Source: Collinsella sp. (GTDB taxonomy: Bacteria > Actinomycetota > Coriobacteriia > Coriobacteriales > Coriobacteriaceae). From it: DNA of 64,000 bases. A program made the translations under genes and the position numbers. This document shows, piece after piece, positions 1 through 6,591 of this stretch. Location of the stretch: assembly GCA_018378775.1 (NCBI GenBank), contig JAGZWV010000008.1:1-64000 (forward strand). Direction: 5' to 3'. The notes below the pieces were generated by a model. That model searched no databases, had not been told where the DNA came from, and was given only the letters and a program-made list of their open reading frames with translations. Position 1 is the stretch's first letter, and the number at the start of each line of letters is the position of its first letter.

Positions 1-1306
1 GTTTTGGAGCAGTGTCGATCTAACTGGTAATCAAACGCAAAAAAAACAGGGGGTATTGCACTTGCGTTTTGGAGCAGTGTCGATCTAACTGGTAATCAAA
101 CCCGGAGGCGGCACGTTCTACTACCGCGCGCGTTTTGGAGCAGTGTCGATCTAACTGGTAATCAAACATACCCAAAAAACGGCGAACGCTAAAAAGTTTT
201 GGAGCAGTGTCGATCTAACTGGTAATCAAACCATCACGGGCATCGTGACGTGGCTCACGGGTTTTGGAGCAGTGTCGATCTAACTGGTAATCAAACCTTG
301 CTCGTGACAGGGCTTATCGCGCTGCGTTTTGGAGCAGTGTCGATCTAACTGGTAATCAAACCCGAGGGCATGACCGAACAGCTCGACGGCCGTTTTGGAG
401 CAGTGTCGATCTAACTGGTAATCAAACGCCTCCGATTGTCCCGACCACGCCCTCGCGTTTTGGAGCAGTGTCGATCTAACTGGTAATCAAACCCATCGGG
501 AATCGAGCCGTGCACCTTTCGGGTTTTGGAGCAGTGTCGATCTAACTGGTAATCAAACCACTCTGGCGCACTTTTTGCGTACTTCCTCGTTTTGGAGCAG
601 TGTCGATCTAACTGGTAATCAAACAATCGGTACGACCGTACACCGCGCCGGTATGTTTTGGAGCAGTGTCGATCTAACTGGTAATCAAACGGTTGACCCG
701 GAAGACCGTTACAGCGCCGGTTTTGGAGCAGTGTCGATCTAACTGGTAATCAAACCGTATACCTGCACGGCCTTGTCGATCAGCTGTTTTGGAGCAGTGT
801 CGATCTAACTGGTAATCAAACCTCAGCTCAATCTTTGTCTCTTTGACTAAGTTTTGGAGCAGTGTCGATCTAACTGGTAATCAAACATTCTGCATCGCCG
901 ATTCCCAAGAAACTTCGTTTTGGAGCAGTGTCGATCTAACTGGTAATCAAACATTAGCCGGGCTAAAGGCATTAAAATCTGTATTTTGGAGCAGTGTCGA
1001 TCTAACTGGTAATCAAACTGACGCACCTCTCGTGATTGCAGCATCCAGTTTTGGAGCAGTGTCGATCTAACTGGTAATCAAACGGAGACCGCAGCACTGC
1101 CATTGTGCTAGCCAGGTGTGTATAATCTGATTTGAAAAGCCCTGGGCGTGCTGGATAGCTAACCTGGGGCTTATTTCTTTATGTCGTCTATGGCCCCGCC
1201 CCTGGGTTTTGGAGCAGTGTCGATCTAACTGGTAATCAAACGAGGTTTATTTGAGGCCGAAGCTCACTGAGTTTTGGAGCAGTGTCGATCTGACTGGTAA
1301 TTAAAC
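1..1306 (+). CRISPR. Type II-like CRISPR array, 19 repeats, right (trailer) end decaying
   Basis: Seventeen 36-base repeats start at 1, 66, 132, 196, 261, 326, 392, 457, 523, 589, 655, 720, 786, 851, 917, 983 and 1048, and two more at 1206 and 1271. The unit begins GTTTTGGAGCAGTGTC and ends TAACTGGTAATCAAAC; spacers are 28-30 bases. A 36-base unit opening with GTTTTGGAGC and spacers near 30 is typical of type II (Cas9) arrays. The copy at 983 has A for the first G, and the copy at 1271 has two substitutions, so decay is on the right. The leader, and probably cas9/cas1/cas2, should therefore lie left of base 1, outside the window. I saw no spacer matching other parts of the window. Type II is inferred from the repeat alone because no cas gene is present. 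Confidence 0.97.
1084..1205 (+). other. 122-base insert between two CRISPR repeats, possible small RNA unit
   Basis: This stretch sits where a 30-base spacer is expected, between the repeats at 1048 and 1206. It holds a consensus -10 box TATAAT (1121-1126) with only a weak -35. An inverted repeat AAGCCC (1137-1142) / GGGCTT follows, then a T-rich tail ATTTCTTT near 1173-1180. That is the layout of a very short transcription unit ending in a terminator. There is no coding potential. It could equally be the relic of several lost repeat-spacer units. TATAATCTG recurs at 1799-1807, just after another stray repeat. Confidence 0.3.
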
Positions 1307-1313
1307 TGGGACA

Positions 1314-1514
1314 ATGTGCAGGCTTTTCGATGACGAGGAACTGCATGTGCGCTGCGTGATGATGTTCAAGCGCGAGCTGCTGGAATCGCATTACATGGCT
1401 CAGGGAACGGACTAGCTCGCAGCCTACGACGCTGCGGACCTGCGGTACAGTTACCAGGACACATTGGACGCATGGTTGGATGAGGTAGAGTGGCCAGAAG
1501 ATGCTCGAGTTTAA
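1314..1514 (+). pseudogene. Small ORF interrupted by an in-frame TAG, just outside the array
   Basis: An ATG at 1314 opens a frame starting MCRLFDDEELHVR that stops at TAG 1413-1415 after 33 codons. The same frame then continues with protein-like sequence (AAYDAADLRYSYQDTLDAW) to TAA at 1512-1514, overlapping the start of the next gene at 1501 by 14 bases. The continuity of frame and the translational overlap suggest an ancestral acidic protein of about 66 residues, co-translated with the following gene and now broken by one nonsense change. I do not recognise the family. It begins eight bases after the last repeat of the compact array, inside a 450-base gap bounded by CRISPR repeats. Confidence 0.45.
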
Positions 1515-1737
1515 GAAGATCGAAGACGACGGTAATGTCGCGACGTTCGAATACTATCCCGAGGGCAAGGGAGAGCCGGGTACCTTGGTCCTCGACCGCA
1601 GCGTCGGTATCGTTTCCGTTCTGTCCATATCGCCGAACGATAGGCATGGGCGCTATGCGGAGCACATGTTCGCAGAGGCTCGCCGCATGCTGCGCGATGG
1701 TAGCGTACGGGATGGCGGCACCGTTTTCTGGTACTAG
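1501..1737 (+). CDS. Small hypothetical protein (78 aa) between CRISPR repeats
   Basis: A 78-residue soluble protein beginning MLEFKKIEDDGNVATFEYYP and ending GGTVFWY. It looks like a small alpha/beta protein with alternating hydrophobic strands (VATFEYY, GTLVLD, VSVLSI) and an amphipathic helix (YAEHMFAEARRMLRDG). Its start overlaps the end of the interrupted ORF upstream, so translational coupling is likely; the region before it reads GAGTGGCCAGAAG. Codon use resembles the surrounding chromosome. It lies between the CRISPR repeats at 1271 and 1757. I recall similar unnamed small proteins in gut Firmicutes but cannot assign a function. A role linked to the array is possible but unsupported. 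Confidence 0.6.
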   Translation: MLEFKKIEDDGNVATFEYYPEGKGEPGTLVLDRSVGIVSVLSISPNDRHGRYAEHMFAEARRMLRDGSVRDGGTVFWY

Positions 1738-1756
1738 CCAAGCACACAACCGCATA

Positions 1757-1792
1757 GTCTTGGCGCAGTGTCGATCTGGCTGGTAATCAAAC
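1757..1792 (+). repeat. Stray degenerate CRISPR repeat (4 mismatches)
   Basis: The 36 bases match the array unit except for C at position 3, C at position 8 and GG for AA at positions 22-23. It keeps the orientation and full length of the array repeats but lies 450 bases past the last compact copy. It is best read as an old trailer repeat separated from the array by insertion or loss of sequence. Confidence 0.85.
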
Positions 1793-1866
1793 GACAATAT
1801 AATCTGTTATTACTGCTAGCCGGCGGCTGCCACGAGCGGTTGCCCTTGTCTGGAGTTGATGTCACC

Positions 1867-2006
1867 ATGTCCGATGCAAACGCCGAGTTTATCGACGCGT
1901 TAATCCGGTTGTTACTCGAGCCGGTGTTTTTTCCTTTACGCTATTTCTGATTATCGCTGCGATAGCAATTATTATTGCAATCCTTAATATTCTACTGGGC
2001 GGCTAG
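1867..2006 (+). pseudogene. Frameshifted relic of a small membrane protein
   Basis: TCTGGAG stands about ten bases before an ATG at 1867 that opens MSDANAEFIDALIRLLLEP, and this frame stops at 1950. From about 1915 a neighbouring frame reads FSFTLFLIIAAIAIIIAI and ends NILLGG-stop at 2006, a convincing transmembrane helix with no start of its own. A good start in one frame and a membrane segment in the next suggest one small membrane protein broken by a single-base indel near 1920. A short GC hairpin with a following T run (2028-2053) may be its terminator. Family unknown. Confidence 0.4.
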
Positions 2007-2073
2007 CGGCTCCCGTATCGATAAAGCGGGCGTAGCGCCCGGCTCCGGTTTTTGAGCGGTTTCAATACTCATA

Positions 2074-2318
2074 ATGGGGCGTGCGCTATGCCTCCGACTG
2101 CGCCATGGACCTGTTGAAAGTTGGTCTGCGTGCGCACGCGGGCTTTCGTCGGCGGTTCGTCCGACGAGCATCTGTGGTGATAGATGCGGTAGATGTAAAT
2201 AAACAGTGGAACGGCTGCAAAAGAGCCGCCTCACTGGGTAGAATCAGGTTATGCCGCGGAACCCGCTCCTCAGTCGGTCAACTTTGGAAGCGCGGGCAAC
2301 GCAGGTGCTATCGTCTAA
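2074..2318 (+). pseudogene. Decayed small gene, two disconnected frames
   Basis: From ATG 2074 one frame runs 42 codons and ends with a cysteine cluster reading ICGDRCGRCK before TAA at 2200. A second frame then runs without a start to a stop at 2316-2318, ending FGSAGNAGAIV. The second frame is followed two bases later by a strong terminator at 2320. A C-terminus followed by a terminator suggests a real gene end, but there is no intact frame across the stretch. Treated as a relic with low confidence. Confidence 0.25.
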
Positions 2319-2319
2319 A

Positions 2320-2343
2320 GGGCCGGCTGCAACCGGCCCTTTT
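2320..2343. terminator. Bidirectional Rho-independent terminator
   Basis: GGGCCGG and CCGGCCC form a perfect 7-bp stem around the loop CTGCAA, flanked by AAA on the left and TTTT on the right. It can end transcription of the decayed gene from the left and of the small minus-strand gene at 2365-2457. Confidence 0.8.
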
Positions 2344-2364
2344 CATGACTCCCTTCGCTATCCG

Positions 2365-2457
2365 TTACTGCTTATATTCCCGCCAGATCGAGTAGAGGTT
2401 CCGGGCAATGCCGGTCACATACATCGAGAGGCGCAGGATTTCAAGAAACAAGTTCAT
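2365..2457 (-). CDS. Predicted 30-residue peptide, hydrophobic N-terminal half
   Basis: A minus-strand ORF of 31 codons starts at ATG 2457-2455 and ends at TAA 2367-2365. The peptide starts MNLFLEILRLSMYVTG and ends SIWREYKQ. A purine-rich GGGGTGAAG lies directly before the start as a ribosome binding site, and the bidirectional terminator at 2320-2343 follows the stop. It has a hydrophobic first half and a charged tail, like small membrane peptides and some type I toxins. No antisense RNA partner is evident. Too short for normal gene callers; the RBS and terminator are the main support. Function unknown. Confidence 0.5.
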   Translation of the reverse strand: MNLFLEILRLSMYVTGIARNLYSIWREYKQ

Positions 2458-2562
2458 AGGCTTCACCCCAATCAGAGATCAGAGCGTTGCCCGCAGGCGG
2501 ATTCCGCGGCAGTCAAGATTTTACCTCACAGGCCGCGGTGGGAGACATCCTACTCACCCCCT

Positions 2563-2598
2563 GGTTTGGAGCAGTGTCGATCTAACGGGCAATCAAAC
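2563..2598 (+). repeat. Outermost stray CRISPR repeat (3 mismatches)
   Basis: Full-length match to the array unit with G for T at position 2 and two substitutions in the TAACTGGT segment (read here TAACGGGC). It lies 770 bases beyond the stray copy at 1757 and directly before the stop codon of the next minus-strand gene. It marks the furthest detectable extent of the old array. Confidence 0.85.
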
Positions 2599-2600
2599 CT

Positions 2601-2822
2601 CTAGCACTCTTTGAATTGAGCAAGCATCTGCCCGAAGAAGCTTAGTTCGGATGGCTCATAAATGAGCGAACCGCCGTCCGCGGTCCTGTAGACCCCGCAG
2701 GGGAGGTAACGCCCGTCGGGGAGGACATAGAGGTTGGCTTCTTCCTTTAGTCCTGCTGGAAATAGCGGAATCCCGTTTTCGTCCACTTGGAACTCGTCTA
2801 TATTCGCGATCTTCCTCTCCAT
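2601..2822 (-). CDS. Hypothetical protein (73 aa)
   Basis: A small acidic protein beginning MERKIANIDEFQVDENGIP and ending FFGQMLAQFKEC. The ATG is at 2822-2820 with AGGTGG four bases upstream. It looks like two or three beta strands (NLYVLPDGRYLPCGVYR, GSLIYEP) and a short C-terminal helix, with no membrane segment. The stop codon almost touches the CRISPR repeat at 2563-2598. The gene lies 35 bases downstream of the ADP-ribosylglycohydrolase on the same strand, so the two are probably co-transcribed. I do not recognise the family; the context would allow an accessory role in ADP-ribose metabolism, without direct evidence. Confidence 0.65.
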   Translation of the reverse strand: MERKIANIDEFQVDENGIPLFPAGLKEEANLYVLPDGRYLPCGVYRTADGGSLIYEPSELSFFGQMLAQFKEC

Positions 2823-2857
2823 GATGCCACCTGGATTGTTTCTGTTGCCGCTGCGAT

Positions 2858-3646
2858 CTAAAACAAGCAGCTCTCAATCAGCTCCTTGCCGCGTAGGGTG
2901 TCTATCCACTCCCGTGGAATTGCATCGATACCGTATGCCGTGCCGGCGAGGGCGCCTGCGACGGCTGCGGTGGTGTCAGTGTCGTCGCCCAGGTTGACGG
3001 CGGCAAGCACACAATCTTCGTAGCTGCTGGTGTTGACGAAACACCAGGTGGCTGCCTTAAGCGTGTCACGCACGAAGCCACCTGATCTGATTTCCTGCTT
3101 TGGCACGCCTTTCAAATGAAGCGTCCACGAGGGGAACACGTCGTTCATCACGCCCCTCATCAGCTCGACAAATATGACGCATGCGTCGGTCGACGTTCTG
3201 TGGGCGTGCGTGATCGCAGAGACCTCGCGGATCTCGTTGTCCGTTGCATCGGTGAACGCCAAGGGCGAGATGCGCATGAGCGAACCGTTGCCGTTGTCGC
3301 GTTCGCCGGAGCCACCTTTGCCGGTGTGCAGGGCGCGAGCAGTCGTGCCGCCGTAATCGAAAACGCCGTCGATCGTATACTCGCCACGGGCAATCCAGCC
3401 TACGAACTTGTCGCGCATGTCTGCGGTGTCGATGTGCCCAAGCTCCCTAATCGAGTCGCAGGTAGCAAGCGTCATGGACGTGTCATCGCTCCAGGTGCCG
3501 GCGGGCTGCCCATGCGTGCCGTAGCCGATCATGTCGGTGCATTCGAACGCGCCACGAGGTCTGAACTCGTAGGGAACGCCCAGCGCGTCGCCGACGGCGA
3601 GCCCATAGATGCAGTCGCGCAGTGTTGTTTTCGGTCTGTCTGCCAT
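2858..3646 (-). CDS. ADP-ribosylglycohydrolase family protein
   Basis: A 262-residue protein of the DraG/ARH3 family, which removes ADP-ribose from proteins or small molecules with a dinuclear Mg site. The hallmarks are present: an N-terminal CIYGLAVGDALGVPYEF, the metal-binding GTWSDDTSMTLAT motif, and a C-terminal GDDTDTTAAVAGALAGTAYG motif with the paired acidic ligands. The length is normal for the family. I chose ATG 3646 (MADRPKTTLRD) because GAGAGGTG lies seven bases upstream; an in-frame start at 3697 would add 17 unlikely residues. No ADP-ribosyltransferase such as DraT or DarT is next to it, so the substrate is unknown. It is preceded by two inverted repeats at 3707-3763 that look like a control region. 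Confidence 0.9.
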   Translation of the reverse strand: MADRPKTTLRDCIYGLAVGDALGVPYEFRPRGAFECTDMIGYGTHGQPAGTWSDDTSMTLATCDSIRELGHIDTADMRDKFVGWIARGEYTIDGVFDYGGTTARALHTGKGGSGERDNGNGSLMRISPLAFTDATDNEIREVSAITHAHRTSTDACVIFVELMRGVMNDVFPSWTLHLKGVPKQEIRSGGFVRDTLKAATWCFVNTSSYEDCVLAAVNLGDDTDTTAAVAGALAGTAYGIDAIPREWIDTLRGKELIESCLF

Positions 3647-3706
3647 GGGAAACACCTCTCGTACTTTGGATTGAGGATGCGCAGCTTCCTGCGGCAATGT
3701 GTCCAG

Positions 3707-3763
3707 CCCAATTCGGAACGCAGTGAGTTCCGAATTGGGAGAGCTTGTCAGCTAATCTGACAA
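3707..3763 (-). promoter_or_regulatory. Two adjacent inverted repeats upstream of the ADP-ribosylglycohydrolase
   Basis: The first is a perfect 13-bp arm pair, CCCAATTCGGAAC (3707-3719) and its complement (3727-3739), with a 7-base loop. The second has 7-bp arms TTGTCAG (3745-3751) and CTGACAA (3757-3763). Both lie 60-115 bases upstream of the start at 3646, and neither has a T run in the direction of that gene. This fits operators or an RNA leader structure better than a terminator. No known regulator consensus was recognised. Confidence 0.4.
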
Positions 3764-3789
3764 ATGAAAAAACCCGCAACGCTATTGCT

Positions 3790-4242
3790 TTATACAGCAA
3801 TAGGGACCTCTTTTGGGCGCCCTGCCTTTGGTGCGTCGGCGAGTCGTGCCTCGATGGAAGCTTTGGACACCATGCGCTTGGCGCCGTCCTTCCATGAATC
3901 CAACATTCCTGCATTTATCAGTTGCGATACCCGTGCTGAGCTAACACCGAGCATACGTGCGGCATCCGCTGCGGTGACGGCGGGGGTGTCGCCGAGCTCG
4001 CGGCTGACGGCCACGGCGATAATCTTGCCGCCGTGTTGTGGCTGGTGTCCAAAGTCCGGCGCGGGAAGATCGACGCCGCCCATAAGGTGATCGTCGACCA
4101 TACATGCGAGAAAATCGGCGGCGCTTTCGACGGCGTCGTTTAGGTCGGATCCGAACGTTCCTCCTCCGCCCAGCGAGTCACATGGCACAGCATCGACAAT
4201 GCCGTCCGAATCAAAGAACTCGAATTCCCATACGTAAACCAT
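3790..4242 (-). CDS. Orphan HicB-like antitoxin with C-terminal helix-turn-helix
   Basis: A 150-residue protein. The N-terminal part (MVYVWEFEFFDSDG to about residue 75) resembles the HicB partial RNase-H-like fold. The C-terminal part has an HTH of the MerR/excisionase type: VTAADAARMLGVSSARVSQL, then GMLDSWKDGAKRMVSKASIEAR and the tail GRPKEVP. The start at 4242 is set by GGAGGAGG six bases upstream. No hicA toxin gene lies on either side, so this is an orphan and may act as a plain repressor. A similar protein with the same domain order and GRPKKF tail is encoded at 58373-58819. An inverted repeat CTATTGCT/AGCAATAG at the stop codon followed by a T run on the minus strand may be its terminator. 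Confidence 0.75.
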   Translation of the reverse strand: MVYVWEFEFFDSDGIVDAVPCDSLGGGGTFGSDLNDAVESAADFLACMVDDHLMGGVDLPAPDFGHQPQHGGKIIAVAVSRELGDTPAVTAADAARMLGVSSARVSQLINAGMLDSWKDGAKRMVSKASIEARLADAPKAGRPKEVPIAV

Positions 4243-4394
4243 GTAAGACCTCCTCCGATGCCGGCGATTTGAGGAACATCCTAAGAGCCCACCAAGCGCA
4301 TCGAACACCTTTATTGTCTCTAGTTTAAAGCCTCGTGCGGACACGATTTGGCGCTCTGCGCACGACCGCGAAAAGGGTTTGCGGTGACTAAAAT

Positions 4395-4709
4395 GTGGTC
4401 ATAGAGATGGTTTTATCGAACTCCATGGGGGTGGCGCGCGTGGATAACAACACGTTGCTGTTTCACGATAAGGGTGCCGGCGTTTTCAAGGGAATAAGCA
4501 TCTATCCCAATCGCATCGAGGCGGTCGTGAAGAACGACTTCTTCGGTACCCATACCAAGATCGTCTACCTCAAGGACATTACGGGTGTCAACGGGGTCAA
4601 GGGTAAGCGCGTGTTCCTCCGTAATAGGTTGCTGACCGCCTGTTCCTACAGGCTGAGCAGTCACTCCCAGGCTCAGGAATTTGTCAGCGTGCTCAATATG
4701 GTGATGTGA
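4395..4709 (+). CDS. PH-like domain protein (about 100 aa)
   Basis: A small protein with a single predicted beta-rich domain: DNNTLLFHDKGAGVFKGISI, then YPNRIEAVVKNDFFGTHTKIVYLKDITGV, ending in an amphipathic helix SHSQAQEFVSVLNMV. This is the pattern of bacterial PH-like domains, which are usually intracellular and of unknown ligand. No signal peptide or membrane helix. The start is uncertain: GTG 4395, ATG 4407 and ATG 4428 are all in frame and none has a good Shine-Dalgarno sequence. It is converging with the lipoprotein gene on the other strand and shares the hairpin at 4734-4766 as a possible end. Confidence 0.6.
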   Translation: MVIEMVLSNSMGVARVDNNTLLFHDKGAGVFKGISIYPNRIEAVVKNDFFGTHTKIVYLKDITGVNGVKGKRVFLRNRLLTACSYRLSSHSQAQEFVSVLNMVM

Positions 4710-4727
4710 CCGGGCGCTTTCGAACAC

Positions 4728-4766
4728 AAAAAACCGGGATGCAAGGAGTCGCACCTTGCATCCCGG
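4728..4766 (-). terminator. Rho-independent terminator for the lipoprotein gene
   Basis: A perfect 13-bp stem, CCGGGATGCAAGG (4734-4746) with its complement (4754-4766), loop of seven. On the minus strand the stem is followed by TTTTTT. It lies 38 bases beyond the stop of the gene at 4804-5397 and may also act on the converging plus-strand gene. Confidence 0.9.
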
Positions 4767-4803
4767 CTGAGCTAAAACGGCGCTGCTGCATGCCGTTGGA
4801 GCT

Positions 4804-5397
4804 TTAGCGCTTAATCTCGATATCCTCGAGCTTAACGTCCATGGCCTCGGTCTTGGCCTCGGCGATATCATCGGCAAACTCCAGGGACTTCATCATGGTC
4901 TCGACGGCGTCCTTGTGTTCCTCGACGTTGTCGATACGCACGTACACGCTGCCGCCGTCAACGTCGGTGAAGTACTCGGTCGTCACGCCGCCCGAGTGCG
5001 TAAAGTAGGCGCTGCGCCAGGTCTTGCCGTTGTACTTAACGGGATCGCTCTCGGTCCATCCGGAGTTGGCCTTCCACTTTGCCTCGTAGTCAAACAGTTC
5101 ATCGGCGTTCTTGTCAGGATCGAAGACGGGGATGAAGCGGTCGCTGGCATGCTCGCTCTCGGTGAACTTAAACTGGGCCCTGTCGGCGGTATCGCCTGCG
5201 ACGTCTGTGATTTCGACGCCCTCGGGGACTTCGACCTTAAACCAAATGAAGTCGGTCCTCATATCCACGGCTGGTTTTTCTGCTCCGCCGCCACCGCCAC
5301 TTCCGGTAGCGCCGCCGCTGCCACCGCAGCCCACCAGGGCAACTGCGGCAAAGAGACTGATGCAGAGGGTGAGAATCGCAAAGGCCTTCTTTTTCAT
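4804..5397 (-). CDS. Secreted lipoprotein, paralog of the gene at 5624
   Basis: A 197-residue protein with a lipoprotein signal peptide (MKKKAFAILTLCISLFAAVA followed by LVGC lipobox, Cys about residue 24) and a Gly/Ser-rich linker. The mature domain carries TDFIWFKVEVPEGVEITDVAG, a central DRFIPVFDPDKNADELF and a C-terminal VYVRIDN strand. The start is supported by GGAGGA eight bases upstream. It is clearly a tandem paralog of the lipoprotein at 5624-6229: same order of motifs, and nearly the same FIWFKVE segment. Expected to sit on the outer face of the membrane. The ligand is unknown; the fold looks like a small beta-sandwich. A 16-base palindrome lies about 75 bases upstream. Confidence 0.8.
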   Translation of the reverse strand: MKKKAFAILTLCISLFAAVALVGCGGSGGATGSGGGGGAEKPAVDMRTDFIWFKVEVPEGVEITDVAGDTADRAQFKFTESEHASDRFIPVFDPDKNADELFDYEAKWKANSGWTESDPVKYNGKTWRSAYFTHSGGVTTEYFTDVDGGSVYVRIDNVEEHKDAVETMMKSLEFADDIAEAKTEAMDVKLEDIEIKR

Positions 5398-5471
5398 GGT
5401 CGTGTCCTCCTCGATCTGTAACCGCCCATGGATTACCTGCCTTTACTGTACGCGCGAGCGGCTCGTTCAGG

Positions 5472-5487
5472 TGGGCCATGTGTCCCA
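5472..5487. promoter_or_regulatory. 16-bp near-palindrome upstream of a lipoprotein gene
   Basis: TGGGCCATGTGTCCCA, centred on CATGTG and embedded in a 21-base block (AGGTGGGCCAT...) repeated almost exactly at 6429-6444 upstream of the paralogous lipoprotein. Conservation only in the upstream regions of the two paralogs suggests an operator or activator site. The regulator is unknown. Confidence 0.45.
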
Positions 5488-5623
5488 TTCTGGGGGCCTG
5501 ATTTGCGCCGACAAGTGGCAATATGCTCGGGCGTAAAAGAGGGAAGGGCCGGCCGATCCGATCCTCCCCTGGCTGGGCGTCCGATCATTTAATGACTGCG
5601 CATGCGATGCTGCGTGCGATCCC

Positions 5624-6229
5624 CTAATGCTTGATCTCGATGCTCGAAATCTCGACTTCGCGTGCCTCGGCAACTGCCTTCGCCATGTCATCGGGAAACT
5701 CGATGGAGTTGAGGAGCGCCTCGGCTTCTTTCTTATGCAGATCGAAGTTCGAGATGAGGACGTAGACGCTTCCCGGCTCAACGTCGGTAAAGAGGAGGGT
5801 TGAGACGCCGCTGTTGTCCTCGTACGTTCCGACGAGCCACGTCCTGCCGTTATACTCGACGGACCCGCCATCCTTCCAACGGAACGTATCACCTTTCTTT
5901 TCTGCCTGGTCGGCGTGGGATTCCTCTGCCGTCAGCGCTTTTTTCCAAACGGGGATAAAGCGATCGGCCGAACCGTTCTCGTCTTCGGGGAAGGTGAGCT
6001 GGACCCTGTCGGCATTCTTGCCAGCGGAGTCGCTTACGCCAACGCCCTCGGGCATCTCGACCTTAAACCAAATGAAGTCAGTCTTCTTGGCAACGGGGGC
6101 CGTTTCCTTGCCTTCGCTCTTTGAGGTGCTGCCGCCCCCGCCCGATGCGTTCCCGCCGCAGCCGACAAGGGCAAACGCGGCAAAGAGGGCGATGCAAAGG
6201 GAAAGGATCGATAGGGTCTTTTTCTTCAT
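5624..6229 (-). CDS. Secreted lipoprotein, paralog of the gene at 4804
   Basis: A 201-residue protein with signal MKKKTLSILSLCIALFAAFA and LVGC lipobox, then a Gly/Ser/Lys-rich linker and the same mature domain as its neighbour (TDFIWFKVEMPEGVGVSDSAG, DRFIPVWKK, SVYVLISN, ending EISSIEIKH). GGAGGACG just before ATG 6229 fixes the start; an in-frame ATG at 6262 would precede the true signal sequence. The two genes are 226 bases apart, each with its own upstream palindrome, so they are probably separate units arising from tandem duplication. No function is known. Surface location is inferred from the lipobox. Confidence 0.8.
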   Translation of the reverse strand: MKKKTLSILSLCIALFAAFALVGCGGNASGGGGSTSKSEGKETAPVAKKTDFIWFKVEMPEGVGVSDSAGKNADRVQLTFPEDENGSADRFIPVWKKALTAEESHADQAEKKGDTFRWKDGGSVEYNGRTWLVGTYEDNSGVSTLLFTDVEPGSVYVLISNFDLHKKEAEALLNSIEFPDDMAKAVAEAREVEISSIEIKH

Positions 6230-6428
6230 GGTGGCGTCCTCCTTGTCTGCCGATGACATCACGGCGCCGCGGGTTGTTGGGGTACTGATTGCGCTGGCGG
6301 CGGATGTCTCTGTGTACTGTGCGGCTCATGCCTCCGTTCATCGCTTGTGGCCGTTGCGCGGCCGTTCCCCAACGGGTTCCTTACTTATAGATATGCCCCA
6401 GCTTGTGCTGCCCGGGAGTCTCGAAAGG

Positions 6429-6444
6429 TGGGCCATATGTCCCA
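6429..6444. promoter_or_regulatory. 16-bp near-palindrome in the 362-base divergent intergenic region
   Basis: TGGGCCATATGTCCCA, centred on CATATG; second copy of the site at 5472. It lies in the gap 6230-6591 between the minus-strand lipoprotein and the plus-strand zinc-ribbon gene, about 200 bases upstream of the former and 150 of the latter. Nothing else in this gap was recognisable: no ORF, hairpin terminator or RNA gene. Confidence 0.45.
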
Positions 6445-6591
6445 TGTTTGCGTGTGCGGGCTTGCCGCAATGTGGGCCTGGCACTGGGCAAGCGTGCGGC
6501 TTGGTTGATTCTCCCAATGTTGCGCAACAGCGATGCCGGTTTAAGGTTTTGGACTTGGCTGTGACAAAGCTAAACTACGAAAGGTCGAACG

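Noticed and set aside
411..1070. Open frames on both strands with a repeated 12-residue peptide (FDYQLDRHCSKT and SSVDLTGNQT types)
   Set aside because: They are the CRISPR repeats read as protein; no start signal and no conservation beyond the repeat.
1757..1792. Degenerate repeats at 1757 or 2563 as the anti-repeat of a tracrRNA
   Set aside because: Read on the minus strand they keep near-full complementarity, but no nexus-like hairpins or T-run terminator follow within 100 bases. More likely decayed trailer repeats; tracrRNA is expected near cas9 outside the window.
3707..3739. The GGAAC...GTTCC palindrome as a LexA (SOS) box
   Set aside because: Spacing between GAAC and GTTC is seven, not four, and the flanking bases do not fit the Gram-positive LexA consensus.
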